DNA from: Geobacter sp.
GTDB lineage: Bacteria; Desulfobacterota; Desulfuromonadia; Geobacterales; Geobacteraceae
NCBI GenBank assembly: GCA_003574885.1
Contig: PJFC01000005.1
Location: 124,001 to 188,000, forward strand
Reading direction: 5' to 3'
Length of the DNA stretch: 64,000 nucleotides
Part shown: positions 1 to 9,127 of the stretch, one piece after another
How positions within the stretch are numbered: the first letter of the stretch is position 1
Layout of the letters: each line of letters opens with the position of its first letter
Made by a program: the position numbers and the translations under genes
The notes under the pieces: model-generated
Told to the model about the DNA's origin: nothing
The model's database searches: none
The model's input: the letters and a program-made list of their open reading frames with translations, nothing else

Positions 1-81
1 GGCCTCCGGCAGGTAAAATAACCTGCTACTTATGGCACAAAACAGCCGTTGGTGCAAACAATTTCCCCTGCTGGCAGACCA

Positions 82-1743
82 TTACCGGTTGGTAATGAGT
101 GTCTTCTTGGGAGTAAAGCCCAGTTCCCGGATGGGGGTTTTGACTAGCTGGCGGAATCCATCCACGTCGTTGCGCCGGAGGAGGAGAAATACAGGTTTCG
201 GGCCGTCCCAGATCCGGCTGAACTGCTGCGCGTCCATGAACCAGGCGGACTGGTCTCCTTGCTTGCTGCCGAATTCCAGCTCTCCCATGCCGCCGACGGT
301 GATGACCCGCCGCTGCGTGTAGAACGGTAGCCCCTGTTCGTGGCCGAAAGAGGCGATCACCGCGTCCGGTGCGGCTTTTTCTTTCACGATCAAACAGAGA
401 TCCTTGCTTGATCTTCTCGTCGCCACATTGTCCATGAGGGAAATCGGGCCGACAATCCCCAGCAGGTAAGAACAGAGACAGAGGGAGACGAAGAGAGGGA
501 CAGTGGCGCCACGACGAGTCATGGCAAGAGCGGCCGCCCCTTCGATGAGGAAAATGGAGCCGGTGCCGAGGCCCTCAAGGGGGGAAAAATCCTTTGCCTG
601 GGGAATATGGGGATAGATGCAAACGCCAATGCCGAGAATAATGAGGATGGCGGCCAGCACGTACCCCTCGATGCGCATGAGCCGGTCAGGCCCGTCGAGC
701 TGCCGGACGAAGGCCTTCCCGATCAGGAGGGCAAGGGGGGGGAAGACCGGGAGGATATAGGGGACCAGCTTGGAATCGGACTTGGAAAAGAAGACGAAGA
801 TGAAGATGGCCCAGATGGCCAGATAGAGGGCCTGGCGCCCCGTTTCGCTGAGCCGTTCCCGCCACACACCCTTGAGACCGGTCGGAATGAAAAACGACCA
901 GGGGATCATGGTGCCGAGGAGGACCGGGATAAAGAACCAGACCGGCTGGTAGCGGCCGTGCACTTTGGTGAGAAAGCGCTCGAAGTGCTCGTGGATGAAA
1001 AAGAACTGGGCGAACTCCGGATTGCGCTGGGAGACGAGGATGAACCAGGGAGCGCTGACCAGGAGAAAGAGGAGGGTGCCGGTTACAAGCCGCATCTCCT
1101 TAAGGAGCCGCCAGCGTTTGCCAAGGAGGAGATAGAGGAAGATGATCGCGCCGGGGAAGACGATGCCGATGAGCCCCTTGGCCAGGACCGCCAGGGCAGC
1201 GGAAATATAACCGAGGTAGCAGTAACGCCCCCGGCGCGGCTCGCTGTCGCGGACAGCAATGGCGAAGCAGCCGAGGCAGGCGGTCAGGCAGAAGGTGACG
1301 AGCATGTCGGTCAGGTTGATCCGCGCCTGGATGAGGAAGCCGGTGGTTGTTCCCAGGATCAGGGCGGCGAAGAGACCCTCCCGTCGGCCAAACAGGGTGC
1401 GTCCCACGTGGTAGGTTATGAGGACCGTGAGCAGCCCCGCCAGGGCACAGGCAAAACGGGCGGCGAACTCGTTCTCGCCAAAAAGGGAGAAGGAGATGGC
1501 ATTCAGCCAGTAGAGGAGAGGGGGCTTTTCAAAATATTTCACATGGTTGAGCAACGGGGTGATGAAATCCCCCCGCTCCAGCATCTCCCGAGGTATCTCC
1601 GCGTAGCGGGCCTCGTCCGGTTCGAACAGGGGGAGGTGTCCCAGGAACTGGAAGAACGCCACGCCGAAGATGACGAGAAGTGCCCCCAGGTCCTTTCTGG
1701 CAGGGCTTTCTTTGGCGGTGAGGAAGTCAACGATATATTTCAT
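82..1743 (-). CDS. PMT/ArnT-like membrane glycosyltransferase
   Basis: Predicted GT-C fold glycosyltransferase that moves a sugar from a polyprenyl-phosphate carrier onto an envelope acceptor such as lipid A or a protein. The N-terminal loop after the first membrane helix carries EPDEARYAE (residues 41-49); the acidic pair D43/E44 is the family's catalytic signature. About ten hydrophobic helices follow, then a soluble C-terminal domain. The 553-residue length is normal for the family. I start at the second ATG because AAAGG lies about nine bases upstream of it; the ATG six codons earlier has no ribosome site. The acceptor cannot be told from sequence. Confidence 0.85.
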   Translation of the reverse strand: MKYIVDFLTAKESPARKDLGALLVIFGVAFFQFLGHLPLFEPDEARYAEIPREMLERGDFITPLLNHVKYFEKPPLLYWLNAISFSLFGENEFAARFACALAGLLTVLITYHVGRTLFGRREGLFAALILGTTTGFLIQARINLTDMLVTFCLTACLGCFAIAVRDSEPRRGRYCYLGYISAALAVLAKGLIGIVFPGAIIFLYLLLGKRWRLLKEMRLVTGTLLFLLVSAPWFILVSQRNPEFAQFFFIHEHFERFLTKVHGRYQPVWFFIPVLLGTMIPWSFFIPTGLKGVWRERLSETGRQALYLAIWAIFIFVFFSKSDSKLVPYILPVFPPLALLIGKAFVRQLDGPDRLMRIEGYVLAAILIILGIGVCIYPHIPQAKDFSPLEGLGTGSIFLIEGAAALAMTRRGATVPLFVSLCLCSYLLGIVGPISLMDNVATRRSSKDLCLIVKEKAAPDAVIASFGHEQGLPFYTQRRVITVGGMGELEFGSKQGDQSAWFMDAQQFSRIWDGPKPVFLLLRRNDVDGFRQLVKTPIRELGFTPKKTLITNR

Positions 1744-1911
1744 CGGAAGGTACCTTTGCATGAATTGATTTGGTCATAAAGCGCCTCACCGCAGAGGACG
1801 CGGAGTAACATCAGGGGAAAATCGAAAGGCCATAAAACCATGACAGTCTATGTGAGTTTCTTTGCGCCCCTGCGTCTTTGCGTCAAGCCGTTGTTCGGTG
1901 TGTCTTTCTGT

Positions 1912-3138
1912 TCAACAGGCTGAGCTACCGGATTTTTCCCGCCGGATGAGGTCGTGTTTTTCGGCGGGGAACGGTACCCGGAGTGTGATGCGCTGGTTGG
2001 GATGGGCAATCTGGAGTGGTGTGCCGTCCATCCCCTGGAACTCCGTTAACCGGTATCTGCCGCCGGTCATGCCACGGCCGATGAATTCCAGTTCGTCCCC
2101 CGCCTCGATCCTGTTGCGGACCTCGACGGCGAGGGAGCCGTCGCTCGTGACGTCTTCCACGATGCCGACGAAGTCGTGGCTCCTTGTATAGCGGGAACGG
2201 TACTCGTGGTCAAGGTCTTTTGGCGGGCCGAGGAAGAAGCCGGTGGTGTACCCCCGGTGGCTGATCTTGCAGAGTTCGTCGAGCCATTCCGGCCGGCAGC
2301 GATAGCTCTCCGGATCGTCGCAGAAGCGGTCGATCGCCTCCCGGTAGACGCGGACTACCGATGCCACGTAGTGTATCCCCTTCATCCTCCCCTCGATCTT
2401 CAGGGAGTTGATACCGCTTCCCACCAGTTCGGGGATGTACTGGAGAAGGCAGAGGTCCTTGGAGTTGAAGATGAAGGTGCCGGTTTCGTCCTCAACTACC
2501 GGGAAATACTGACCGGGACGGGTTTCTTCAACCAGTGCGTAGCTCCACCGGCAGGGGTGGGCGCATTCACCCTTGTTGGCGGGGCGATTGCTCATGACGC
2601 TGGAAAGGAGGCAGCGCCCCGAGTAGGAGATGCACATGGCGCCGTGGACGAAGGACTCCAGCTCAATTCCGACCCGTTCCCGGACGTGGCACAGGTCATC
2701 CAGGGACATCTCGCGGGCCAGGTTTATCCGGGTGATCCCCTGCTTCTGCCAGAAGAGGGCGCTCTTCCAGTTGGTGGTATTCGCCTGGGTGGAAAGGTGG
2801 ATGGGGCGGTCGGGTGCTATCTCCCGGAGCATGTCGACTACCCCCGGGTCAGCGACGATGCAGGCGTCGAGGGGGATATCCCGCAGCGACTCCAGGTAGC
2901 GGAATAGTCCGTCTATGTCGGCATTGTCGGGATAGGCATTGACGGTCAGGTAGACCTTTACACGGTGAAGATGTGCATAGTCGACCGCGGCAGCAAGCTC
3001 CCCAAGGGTGAAGTTGTCAGCATGGCTTCTCAGACCGTAGGCTTTTCCTCCAAGGTAGACGGCGTCGGCGCCGTAGTGTATGGCAATTTTCAGCTTTTCC
3101 ATGTTGCCCGCCGGGGCAAGTAGTTCTGGTTTGGTCAT
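1912..3138 (-). CDS. U32 peptidase-family protein (TrhP/YegQ-like)
   Basis: Member of the U32 family, whose bacterial members act in tRNA uridine hydroxylation (TrhP) or as collagenase-like proteins. The family signature is clear around residues 161-179, ESFVHGAMC then SGRCLLS. Cys169, Cys176, Cys192 and Cys196 form the conserved cluster thought to bind iron-sulfur. The N-terminus starts directly in the TIM-barrel motif LLAPAGNMEKL. At 408 residues it is the short, single-barrel type. AGGAAG precedes the ATG. It is transcribed away from cpoB, with a 148-bp shared promoter region. tRNA hydroxylation is the likeliest role, but the exact subgroup is not certain. Confidence 0.85.
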   Translation of the reverse strand: MTKPELLAPAGNMEKLKIAIHYGADAVYLGGKAYGLRSHADNFTLGELAAAVDYAHLHRVKVYLTVNAYPDNADIDGLFRYLESLRDIPLDACIVADPGVVDMLREIAPDRPIHLSTQANTTNWKSALFWQKQGITRINLAREMSLDDLCHVRERVGIELESFVHGAMCISYSGRCLLSSVMSNRPANKGECAHPCRWSYALVEETRPGQYFPVVEDETGTFIFNSKDLCLLQYIPELVGSGINSLKIEGRMKGIHYVASVVRVYREAIDRFCDDPESYRCRPEWLDELCKISHRGYTTGFFLGPPKDLDHEYRSRYTRSHDFVGIVEDVTSDGSLAVEVRNRIEAGDELEFIGRGMTGGRYRLTEFQGMDGTPLQIAHPNQRITLRVPFPAEKHDLIRREKSGSSAC

Positions 3139-3230
3139 TGCAACTTCCTGGGGTGGGTAAAATGGTCGAAAAACATGCCGGATAGTAGCACATCGACGAC
3201 GTCAGATAAACCCGAAAAGGTGCTTTGTTC

Positions 3231-3261
3231 TTGACAAAAACAGGGAAATGGCTTTTATTAT
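3231..3261 (+). promoter_or_regulatory. Sigma70-type promoter of the cpoB-LysM genes
   Basis: TTGACA at 3231-3236 and TATTAT at 3256-3261, 19 bp apart, just upstream of the lipoprotein gene. The spacing is slightly long; TTATTA one base earlier gives 18 bp. Confidence 0.5.
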
Positions 3262-3286
3262 GCTTAGTTTTGGGTAAGGAGGGGGA

Positions 3287-4003
3287 ATGCGTTCGATCTC
3301 GTGGGTTGTCGTGGCAGGCTTGGCGATTGCGGCTTCCGGGTGCAGCGATTACGACATTATCCTGAAGAAGCAGACGGAGATGGATGCCCGGTTGGAGCAG
3401 CTGGTCCAGGGTAGCGCGGCTGCAAACCAGCGGATAGCCGCGTTGGACAATGAAGTGAAAGAGCTGCAGTCGAAGGTAAGGACCCACTCTGCCGAACTGG
3501 ATGGACTGAAAGCTGTCGCTCCACAGTTGAAGGATCTCAATCCAGCCTCTCCGGGAGTGAGCGAGCTTCCATCAGCTCCCAGTCCCGTGATCGAGGTAGT
3601 GAACAGAGATGCTGTTCCGCCCGATACCGACGCCGGTCCCCAGGAAGCCTACATGAAGGCTTTCGGCAAGTTCAGCAGCAACAAGTACGATGAGGCCATA
3701 GAAGGTTTTACCGCATTCATGGGCCGTTATCCTTCCCACGAGTATGCGGGCAACGCCCAGTACTGGATCGGCGAGTGCTATTACACAAAGCGCAACTATC
3801 CCCTGGCGCTGGAGGCGTTCAACGCGGTAGTGAAAAACTACCCGAAGGGGAACAAGGTTCCGGATGCCATGCTCAAGATCGGGTACACCTACTTCAACAT
3901 GAACGAACCGGCCAAGGCCAGGTCGATTCTTCAGACACTGGTCGATGAATATCCCGTGAGTCCGGCTGCGGCGAAGGCAAAAGAGCGGCTTGGGCGTCAT
4001 TAA
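3287..4003 (+). CDS. cpoB: CpoB/YbgF-like Tol-Pal lipoprotein
   Basis: Periplasmic protein of the Tol-Pal envelope system, which coordinates outer-membrane constriction with peptidoglycan synthesis. The N-terminal signal ends in AASGC, a slightly non-canonical lipobox, so it is probably a lipoprotein. A coiled coil (about residues 25-75) is followed by a proline-rich linker. Three TPR repeats fill residues 120-235, with the family hallmarks AYMKAFGKF, YWIGECYY and DAMLKIGYTY. The ribosome site GGAGGGGG sits right before ATG. The LysM gene follows 51 bp later on the same strand. Pal lies 29 kb away, so the tol cluster is split here. Confidence 0.85.
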   Translation: MRSISWVVVAGLAIAASGCSDYDIILKKQTEMDARLEQLVQGSAAANQRIAALDNEVKELQSKVRTHSAELDGLKAVAPQLKDLNPASPGVSELPSAPSPVIEVVNRDAVPPDTDAGPQEAYMKAFGKFSSNKYDEAIEGFTAFMGRYPSHEYAGNAQYWIGECYYTKRNYPLALEAFNAVVKNYPKGNKVPDAMLKIGYTYFNMNEPAKARSILQTLVDEYPVSPAAAKAKERLGRH

Positions 4004-4054
4004 AGAGAGTCTCTTCAGAATTTTGGGCCATTCCAACTATCCCGCGAGGTGTCT

Positions 4055-5047
4055 ATGAAACGAACTGTGCTTGCTCTGCTGTTATTTCTGTTGCTGATGT
4101 CCGGTTACACGGTCGCTTGGGCGCAGGACGAGGAGCCGACCATCTACGTGATTCAGAAGGGAGACACCCTCTGGGGGCTCTCAAATAGATTCCTGCAGGA
4201 CCCCCACTACTGGCCGCCCCTCTGGGCGGAAAATCCGAGCATCGGTAATCCCCATTTCATCTTCCCGGGGCAGAAGCTCAAGGTTTTTTCCGATCGGATC
4301 GAGGTTGTGGACGAGCATGGTGCAACTGAAGAAAAGGCCCCTGCCTCCGAGCCGGTGGGAGTGGTCCAGGAGCGGGTATTCACCGTGACGGGGGGGGAAG
4401 GTTTCCTGCTGGAGGGTGATTCCAAGCCGATAGGTCACCTCATTGCCACCTACCAGAACCGTCAGATTCTCGGCGAGGATGACATCGTCTATGCGGATAT
4501 CGGGCGCTCCCATGGGGTCAAGACCGGCAACCGCTTCTCCATTTACAAGGAACTGGAAGCGGTCAGCCATCCGGTCACCCACGTGATCCTTGGGCATCGG
4601 GTCATCCCCCTCGGGACAGTGCAGATTTCCGAAGTCGAGGAGGATACTTCCAAGGCGATCATCACGAAATCCTACCTGGAAGTAGGTGCCGGGGCTTACC
4701 TGATGCCGTACCGGGACCGGAAAAAAGTCATAGCGCTCAAGGCTCCGACGAAGGACCTGACCGGCTATATCGTCGAGACCCAGACCGGCAACAAGGCGGT
4801 AGCTGCGGGGGATGTCGTTTTCATGGACCTGGGAAAGTCCAACGGACTTGAGGTTGGAAACATGTTGTATGTGGTGCGTGACGTGGTTCCCGACCAGAAA
4901 TTCATCAGCGTGCCGATCGGCAAGCTTCCGACGGACGTGATCGGTGCGGTCGTCGTGGTCGATACCGGCGAAACCACGGCGACGGCCCTGGTGATCAAAA
5001 GCATCGATACCATTTACCGGGGAGACCGCCTGGAAATGAGAAAGTAG
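4055..5047 (+). CDS. Exported LysM-domain protein
   Basis: Secreted peptidoglycan-binding protein. The signal peptide (residues 1-24) ends at AWAQ. One LysM domain (about residues 29-80) has the typical IQKGDTLWGLSNRFL start and FIFPGQKLKV end. The remaining 240 residues carry no motif I recognise but look like beta-rich repeats (VYADIGRSHGVKTGN and VFMDLGKSNGLEVGN are two related units). GAGG five bases upstream favours this ATG over an in-frame GTG six bases earlier. It is probably co-transcribed with cpoB and ends in a strong terminator. Confidence 0.85.
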   Translation: MKRTVLALLLFLLLMSGYTVAWAQDEEPTIYVIQKGDTLWGLSNRFLQDPHYWPPLWAENPSIGNPHFIFPGQKLKVFSDRIEVVDEHGATEEKAPASEPVGVVQERVFTVTGGEGFLLEGDSKPIGHLIATYQNRQILGEDDIVYADIGRSHGVKTGNRFSIYKELEAVSHPVTHVILGHRVIPLGTVQISEVEEDTSKAIITKSYLEVGAGAYLMPYRDRKKVIALKAPTKDLTGYIVETQTGNKAVAAGDVVFMDLGKSNGLEVGNMLYVVRDVVPDQKFISVPIGKLPTDVIGAVVVVDTGETTATALVIKSIDTIYRGDRLEMRK

Positions 5048-5065
5048 GCCGGCTGCCGGATAGGG

Positions 5066-5096
5066 GGCCCAATTCACGGATTGGGCCTTTTTTTTT
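5066..5096 (+). terminator. Intrinsic terminator after the LysM gene
   Basis: Perfect 8-bp stem GGCCCAAT/ATTGGGCC with a 6-base loop, followed by nine T residues. Confidence 0.93.
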
Positions 5097-5120
5097 ATTC
5101 GATATGTAACGGGGCCACGC

Positions 5121-6200
5121 ATGGAACATTTTTACTGGTTTGCCCTGAAATCGGTACCTCATGTGGGGAATGTGACGTTCCGCCGCCTCCTGGAGCAGTT
5201 CGGGACACCGGCCAGGGCTCTTGCCGCTTCGGCTGAAGAACTGTCGGGGATAAAAGGGGTCAGCGCAGCGGCGGCCGCTGCCATTGCCAATCATGATTAC
5301 CGGCCGGCGGCTGAACGGGAGTGTGAGTTGCTCGCGCAGAGTGGCGCCCGGATCGTCACGCTGCTTGATACCGACTACCCCCGCCCCCTGCTCGAGATTG
5401 CCGATCCTCCACCGTATATATATGTCAAAGGTTCCCTGAAGGGACTTGAGCCGGCAGTGGCCATGGTCGGCTCGCGCCGGGCTTCCAGCTACGGGCTGCT
5501 GGCTACCCGGCGGCTGGCAGGTGAGCTTGCGGCACACGGGATAACGGTAGTCTCCGGCATGGCCCGTGGCGTGGACACTGCGGCCCACCGGGGAGCCCTG
5601 TCCGGGGGAGGGCGAAGCATCGGCGTTCTCGGCTGCGGCATCGACGTGATCTATCCGCCGGAAAACCGGCAGCTGTTTGCATCCATGGGGGAGGAAGGCG
5701 GGCTCGTCTCCGAGTTCCCCCTCGGAACCCTCCCCCTGGCGGAGAATTTCCCCCGCCGCAACCGGATCATAAGCGGCATCTGCCGGGGGGTCCTGGTGGT
5801 GGAGGCGGAGGAGCGGAGCGGTTCCCTCATTACCGCCCAGTACGCACTGGAACAGGGGCGGGAGGTGTTTGCCATTCCGGGGAATATCACCTGCAGTTCC
5901 AGTCGCGGGACCAACCGCCTCATCAAGCAGGGGGCAAAGCTGGTGGAGTCGGTGGAGGACATCCTGGAGGAACTGCCTCAGCGTGATGGACACCGGATAT
6001 CCCCGTCAGTTTCACCCGTGCTGGACCTTACCCATCAGGAGGCGGCCATCTATACGATCCTTGCTGCCGCGCCGCACCATATCGACGAGATCATTGTAAA
6101 AAGCGCATTGACAGTGGGGGACGTTTCCGCTATTTTACTCCGCCTGGAACTGAAGGGGGCGGTACAACAGCTCCCGGGGAAGCTTTTTGCGCTTGCGTAA
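5121..6200 (+). CDS. dprA: DNA processing protein DprA
   Basis: DprA loads RecA onto incoming single-stranded DNA during natural transformation. An N-terminal helix-hairpin-helix region (about residues 8-60) precedes the Rossmann-like DprA core. The core shows AMVGSRRASSYG, SGMARGVDTAAH, GCGIDVIYPPEN, FPRRNRIISG and FAIPGNI in the expected order. The last 60 residues are a winged-helix domain, as in the long form of the family. The length of 359 is typical. It lies upstream of topA, a very common order in bacteria. Confidence 0.95.
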   Translation: MEHFYWFALKSVPHVGNVTFRRLLEQFGTPARALAASAEELSGIKGVSAAAAAAIANHDYRPAAERECELLAQSGARIVTLLDTDYPRPLLEIADPPPYIYVKGSLKGLEPAVAMVGSRRASSYGLLATRRLAGELAAHGITVVSGMARGVDTAAHRGALSGGGRSIGVLGCGIDVIYPPENRQLFASMGEEGGLVSEFPLGTLPLAENFPRRNRIISGICRGVLVVEAEERSGSLITAQYALEQGREVFAIPGNITCSSSRGTNRLIKQGAKLVESVEDILEELPQRDGHRISPSVSPVLDLTHQEAAIYTILAAAPHHIDEIIVKSALTVGDVSAILLRLELKGAVQQLPGKLFALA

Positions 6201-6346
6201 AGGCAGGTAAAACTACGGTAAACCATTAACCAGAGAGGACACAGGAGCACAGAGAAACCTGAAAAATGATGTGCTCTCCTGTCCCGGCTTTCCCTCTGCG
6301 CACTACGTGGTAGAATTCAATTTAATCATTCAGCGCGGTGAACATA

Positions 6347-8617
6347 ATGTCCCAGCATCTCGTCATAGTTGAATCCCCGGCCAAGGCCAAGACCATAGAG
6401 AAATTTCTCGGCGGGGAGTACCGTGTCCTCGCCTCCTTCGGCCATGTTCGCGCCCTTCCCAGCAAGCAGGGGTCGGTGGATATCGAGCACGACTTCGAGC
6501 CGAAATACGCGGTGCTGCCCGAGAGCAAGAAGCACCTTGATGCGATCAAGAAGGAGCTGAAGAACTGCGACTCTCTCCTCCTGGCCACTGACCCCGACCG
6601 CGAAGGGGAGGCTATTTCCTGGCATCTGCTGGCGGCCCTCGGCCTTGACAGGAAGAAGTCCCTTCCCATACGGCGGGTGGTGTTTCACGAAATCACCAAG
6701 GATGCCATCATCGATGCCGTCAACAACCCCCGGGACATTGCCCTGGACCTGGTTGACGCCCAGCAGGCACGGTCGGTCCTCGATTACCTGGTCGGTTTCA
6801 ACCTCTCCCCCTTCCTCTGGAAAAAGATCCGTTACGGACTGTCCGCCGGGCGCGTGCAGTCGGTGGCCCTGCGCCTCATCTGCGAGCGGGAGAAGGAGAT
6901 TCAGGCTTTCCAGAACCAGGAGTACTGGACCATCGGGGCCCAGCTTGCCACCCATGGCAAGCAGCGCTTTACCGCCAACCTGATCGAGGCGGAGGGGAAA
7001 AAGCTCGGCAAGTTCGACATCCCCGACCAGGTTACTGCCGAGCGCCTGGTGGCGATGCTCGGCAAAGTTCCCTACCAGGTGCAGAAGGTCACCAGAAGCG
7101 AGCGGAAACGCACCCCTTCCCCCCCGTTCACCACCTCCACCCTCCAGCAGGAGTCGGCGCGCAAACTCGGCTTTTCCGCCAAGAAGACCATGTCCATAGC
7201 CCAGAAGCTCTACGAGGGGATCGATGTGGGTGATGGGTCGGTCGGCCTCATTACTTACATGCGTACGGACAGCGTGGTTCTTTCCAATCAGGCGCTCACC
7301 GAGGCGAAGGAGGTAATCGAGGGCCTGTACGGCAAGGAGTACTCCCTTGCCAAGCCGCGCACCTTCAAGAACAAGGCGAAAAATGCCCAGGAGGCCCACG
7401 AGGCGATCCGCCCAACCTACATCGTCAAGACTCCTGCGGAACTGAAGAAATTTCTCTCTTCCGACCAGTTCAAGCTGTACGAACTCATCTGGAAGCGGGC
7501 TGTGGCGTGCCAGATGGCAGAGGCCCTGCTGGACCAGACGTCCGTCGATATCAGCGCGGGGGAAGGGTTTACCTTCCGGGCTGCCGGCACGGTGATCCGT
7601 TTTCCCGGCTTCATGAAGCTTTATATCGAAGGGCTCGACGACGAGGCCGAGGAGAAGGAGGGGACCCTTCCGCCCCTTAACGAAGGCGAATCCCTCACGC
7701 TCGGGGAACTTCTCCCTGAGCAGCACTTTACCCAGCCGCCGCCGCGCTATACCGAGGCGACTCTGGTGAAGACCCTTGAAGAGTACGGAATCGGCCGCCC
7801 ATCCACCTATGCGAGCATCATGAACACCCTTGTGGAGCGGAAGTACACACGACTTGACAAGAAACGGTTCTTCCCGGAGGACGTGGGGATGGTGGTGAGT
7901 GACCTCCTCGTCAACCACTTCTCCAAGTACGTGGATTACAATTTCACCGCTTCCCTTGAGGAGGAACTTGACCAGGTTTCCCGTGGTGAGAAGCAGTGGA
8001 AGCCCCTTCTGCGCGAGTTCTGGGGACCGTTCAGCTCCCTTCTCCACCAGAAGGAAGGGGAGGTCAGCAAGTCGGACCTCACTACCGAGGCGACCGACGA
8101 GATCTGTCCCGACTGTGGCCAGCCGCTGGTGGTCAAGCTGGGGAAAAGGGGAAAGTTCATCGCCTGTTCCGGCTACCAGGCAGGGTGCAAGTACACCCGC
8201 AACCTGGAGCAGTCGGCCACGGAAGCAGCGGAGCCGGTCATTTCCGAGGAAAAATGCGACAAGTGCGGCAGCCCCATGCTCATCAAGGACGGCCGCTACG
8301 GCAAGTACCTCGCCTGTTCCGGTTACCCGGCCTGCAAAAACATCCAGCCGCTGGTGAAGCCGCGGGGGACCGGGGTGGTCTGTCCGGAGTGCAAGGAAGG
8401 TGAGCTGACGGAGAAGAAATCCCGCTACGGCAAGCTCTTTTACTCCTGCAACCGCTACCCCCAGTGCAAGTTCGCACTCTGGGACCCTCCCCAGCCTGGG
8501 CCCTGCCCGAAGTGCGGTTTCCCGCTTCTCGTGAAGAAGGTCTACAAACGGGAGGGGGAATTCCTCAAGTGCCCGAAAGAAGGGTGTGACTACAAGCTGG
8601 GGGGCAAAGAGAAATAG
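6347..8617 (+). CDS. topA: DNA topoisomerase I
   Basis: Type IA topoisomerase that relaxes negative supercoils. The TOPRIM domain begins at the N-terminus (LVIVESPAKAKT, then DPDREGE). The catalytic tyrosine is Tyr304 in GLITYMRTDS. The C-terminal 170 residues hold four Cys4 zinc ribbons, opening with CPDCG, CDKCG, CPECK and CPKCG. I prefer the ATG giving MSQHLVIVES over an in-frame GTG nine bases earlier, since the conserved region starts there. A terminator follows. Confidence 0.97.
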   Translation: MSQHLVIVESPAKAKTIEKFLGGEYRVLASFGHVRALPSKQGSVDIEHDFEPKYAVLPESKKHLDAIKKELKNCDSLLLATDPDREGEAISWHLLAALGLDRKKSLPIRRVVFHEITKDAIIDAVNNPRDIALDLVDAQQARSVLDYLVGFNLSPFLWKKIRYGLSAGRVQSVALRLICEREKEIQAFQNQEYWTIGAQLATHGKQRFTANLIEAEGKKLGKFDIPDQVTAERLVAMLGKVPYQVQKVTRSERKRTPSPPFTTSTLQQESARKLGFSAKKTMSIAQKLYEGIDVGDGSVGLITYMRTDSVVLSNQALTEAKEVIEGLYGKEYSLAKPRTFKNKAKNAQEAHEAIRPTYIVKTPAELKKFLSSDQFKLYELIWKRAVACQMAEALLDQTSVDISAGEGFTFRAAGTVIRFPGFMKLYIEGLDDEAEEKEGTLPPLNEGESLTLGELLPEQHFTQPPPRYTEATLVKTLEEYGIGRPSTYASIMNTLVERKYTRLDKKRFFPEDVGMVVSDLLVNHFSKYVDYNFTASLEEELDQVSRGEKQWKPLLREFWGPFSSLLHQKEGEVSKSDLTTEATDEICPDCGQPLVVKLGKRGKFIACSGYQAGCKYTRNLEQSATEAAEPVISEEKCDKCGSPMLIKDGRYGKYLACSGYPACKNIQPLVKPRGTGVVCPECKEGELTEKKSRYGKLFYSCNRYPQCKFALWDPPQPGPCPKCGFPLLVKKVYKREGEFLKCPKEGCDYKLGGKEK

Positions 8618-8634
8618 GGCCGCCTTTGAACGCG

Positions 8635-8660
8635 AGGCGGGGAGTGATCCCCGCCTTTTT
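8635..8660 (+). terminator. Intrinsic terminator after topA
   Basis: 9-bp stem AGGCGGGGA/TCCCCGCCT with loop GTGA, running into five T residues. Confidence 0.9.
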
Positions 8661-8721
8661 CATAAGAGCATTCGTTCCTCGGAACACTCACCCCGCAGCA
8701 CGGATTCAGGAAGGAGTTTTC

Positions 8722-9123
8722 ATGCCGATGGACACCCATGAAAAATGTGGCCAGTGCCGTTTCGACTATGCGCGCATCGATGTGGAATGCTGGGGGGAAA
8801 CCAGCTCCCGGCGGGTCATGTGCCCCGTCTGCGGCTGGACAAGGTACGAGGAGCACACCAGCCTCTCGGCATCCTCCACGCTGACCAAGCGGAATGAAAA
8901 ACACGGCTACGGCGCCTACCGGCTGATTCCCCCCGGAGGGTTCTCGGGTTACAATGCCTTTCACACCCCCCCGACCGACGAGGTGATCGGCCATATACGG
9001 AAACTGCTGGACCAGGGGTGGAAGGGGTACCTGACGGTGTGGGACGAGGAAAAGGGGAAGGCACGGCTTCTGGCCGGTTCTCCGTTGCATAAATTTGACG
9101 TTTCCTCCGACGATGGAGAATAG
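8722..9123 (+). CDS. Small zinc-ribbon protein, function unknown
   Basis: 133-residue soluble protein with CGQC near the N-terminus and CPVCGW about 25 residues later, a likely single zinc ribbon. The C-terminal half is a mixed alpha/beta stretch with no motif I recognise. AAGGAG seven bases upstream fixes the start; a longer reading frame to 8626 would cross the topA terminator. Its stop overlaps the start region of trmFO, so the two are probably translated together. Confidence 0.7.
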   Translation: MPMDTHEKCGQCRFDYARIDVECWGETSSRRVMCPVCGWTRYEEHTSLSASSTLTKRNEKHGYGAYRLIPPGGFSGYNAFHTPPTDEVIGHIRKLLDQGWKGYLTVWDEEKGKARLLAGSPLHKFDVSSDDGE

Positions 9124-9127
9124 CACC

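Noticed and set aside
607-1779. 390-residue plus-strand frame opposite the glycosyltransferase
   Set aside because: Acidic, low-complexity product with no domain; it is the shadow of a GC-rich gene with clear motifs on the minus strand.
6326-8047. 573-residue minus-strand frame opposite topA
   Set aside because: topA has all family motifs on the plus strand; the antisense frame has no domain or ribosome site.
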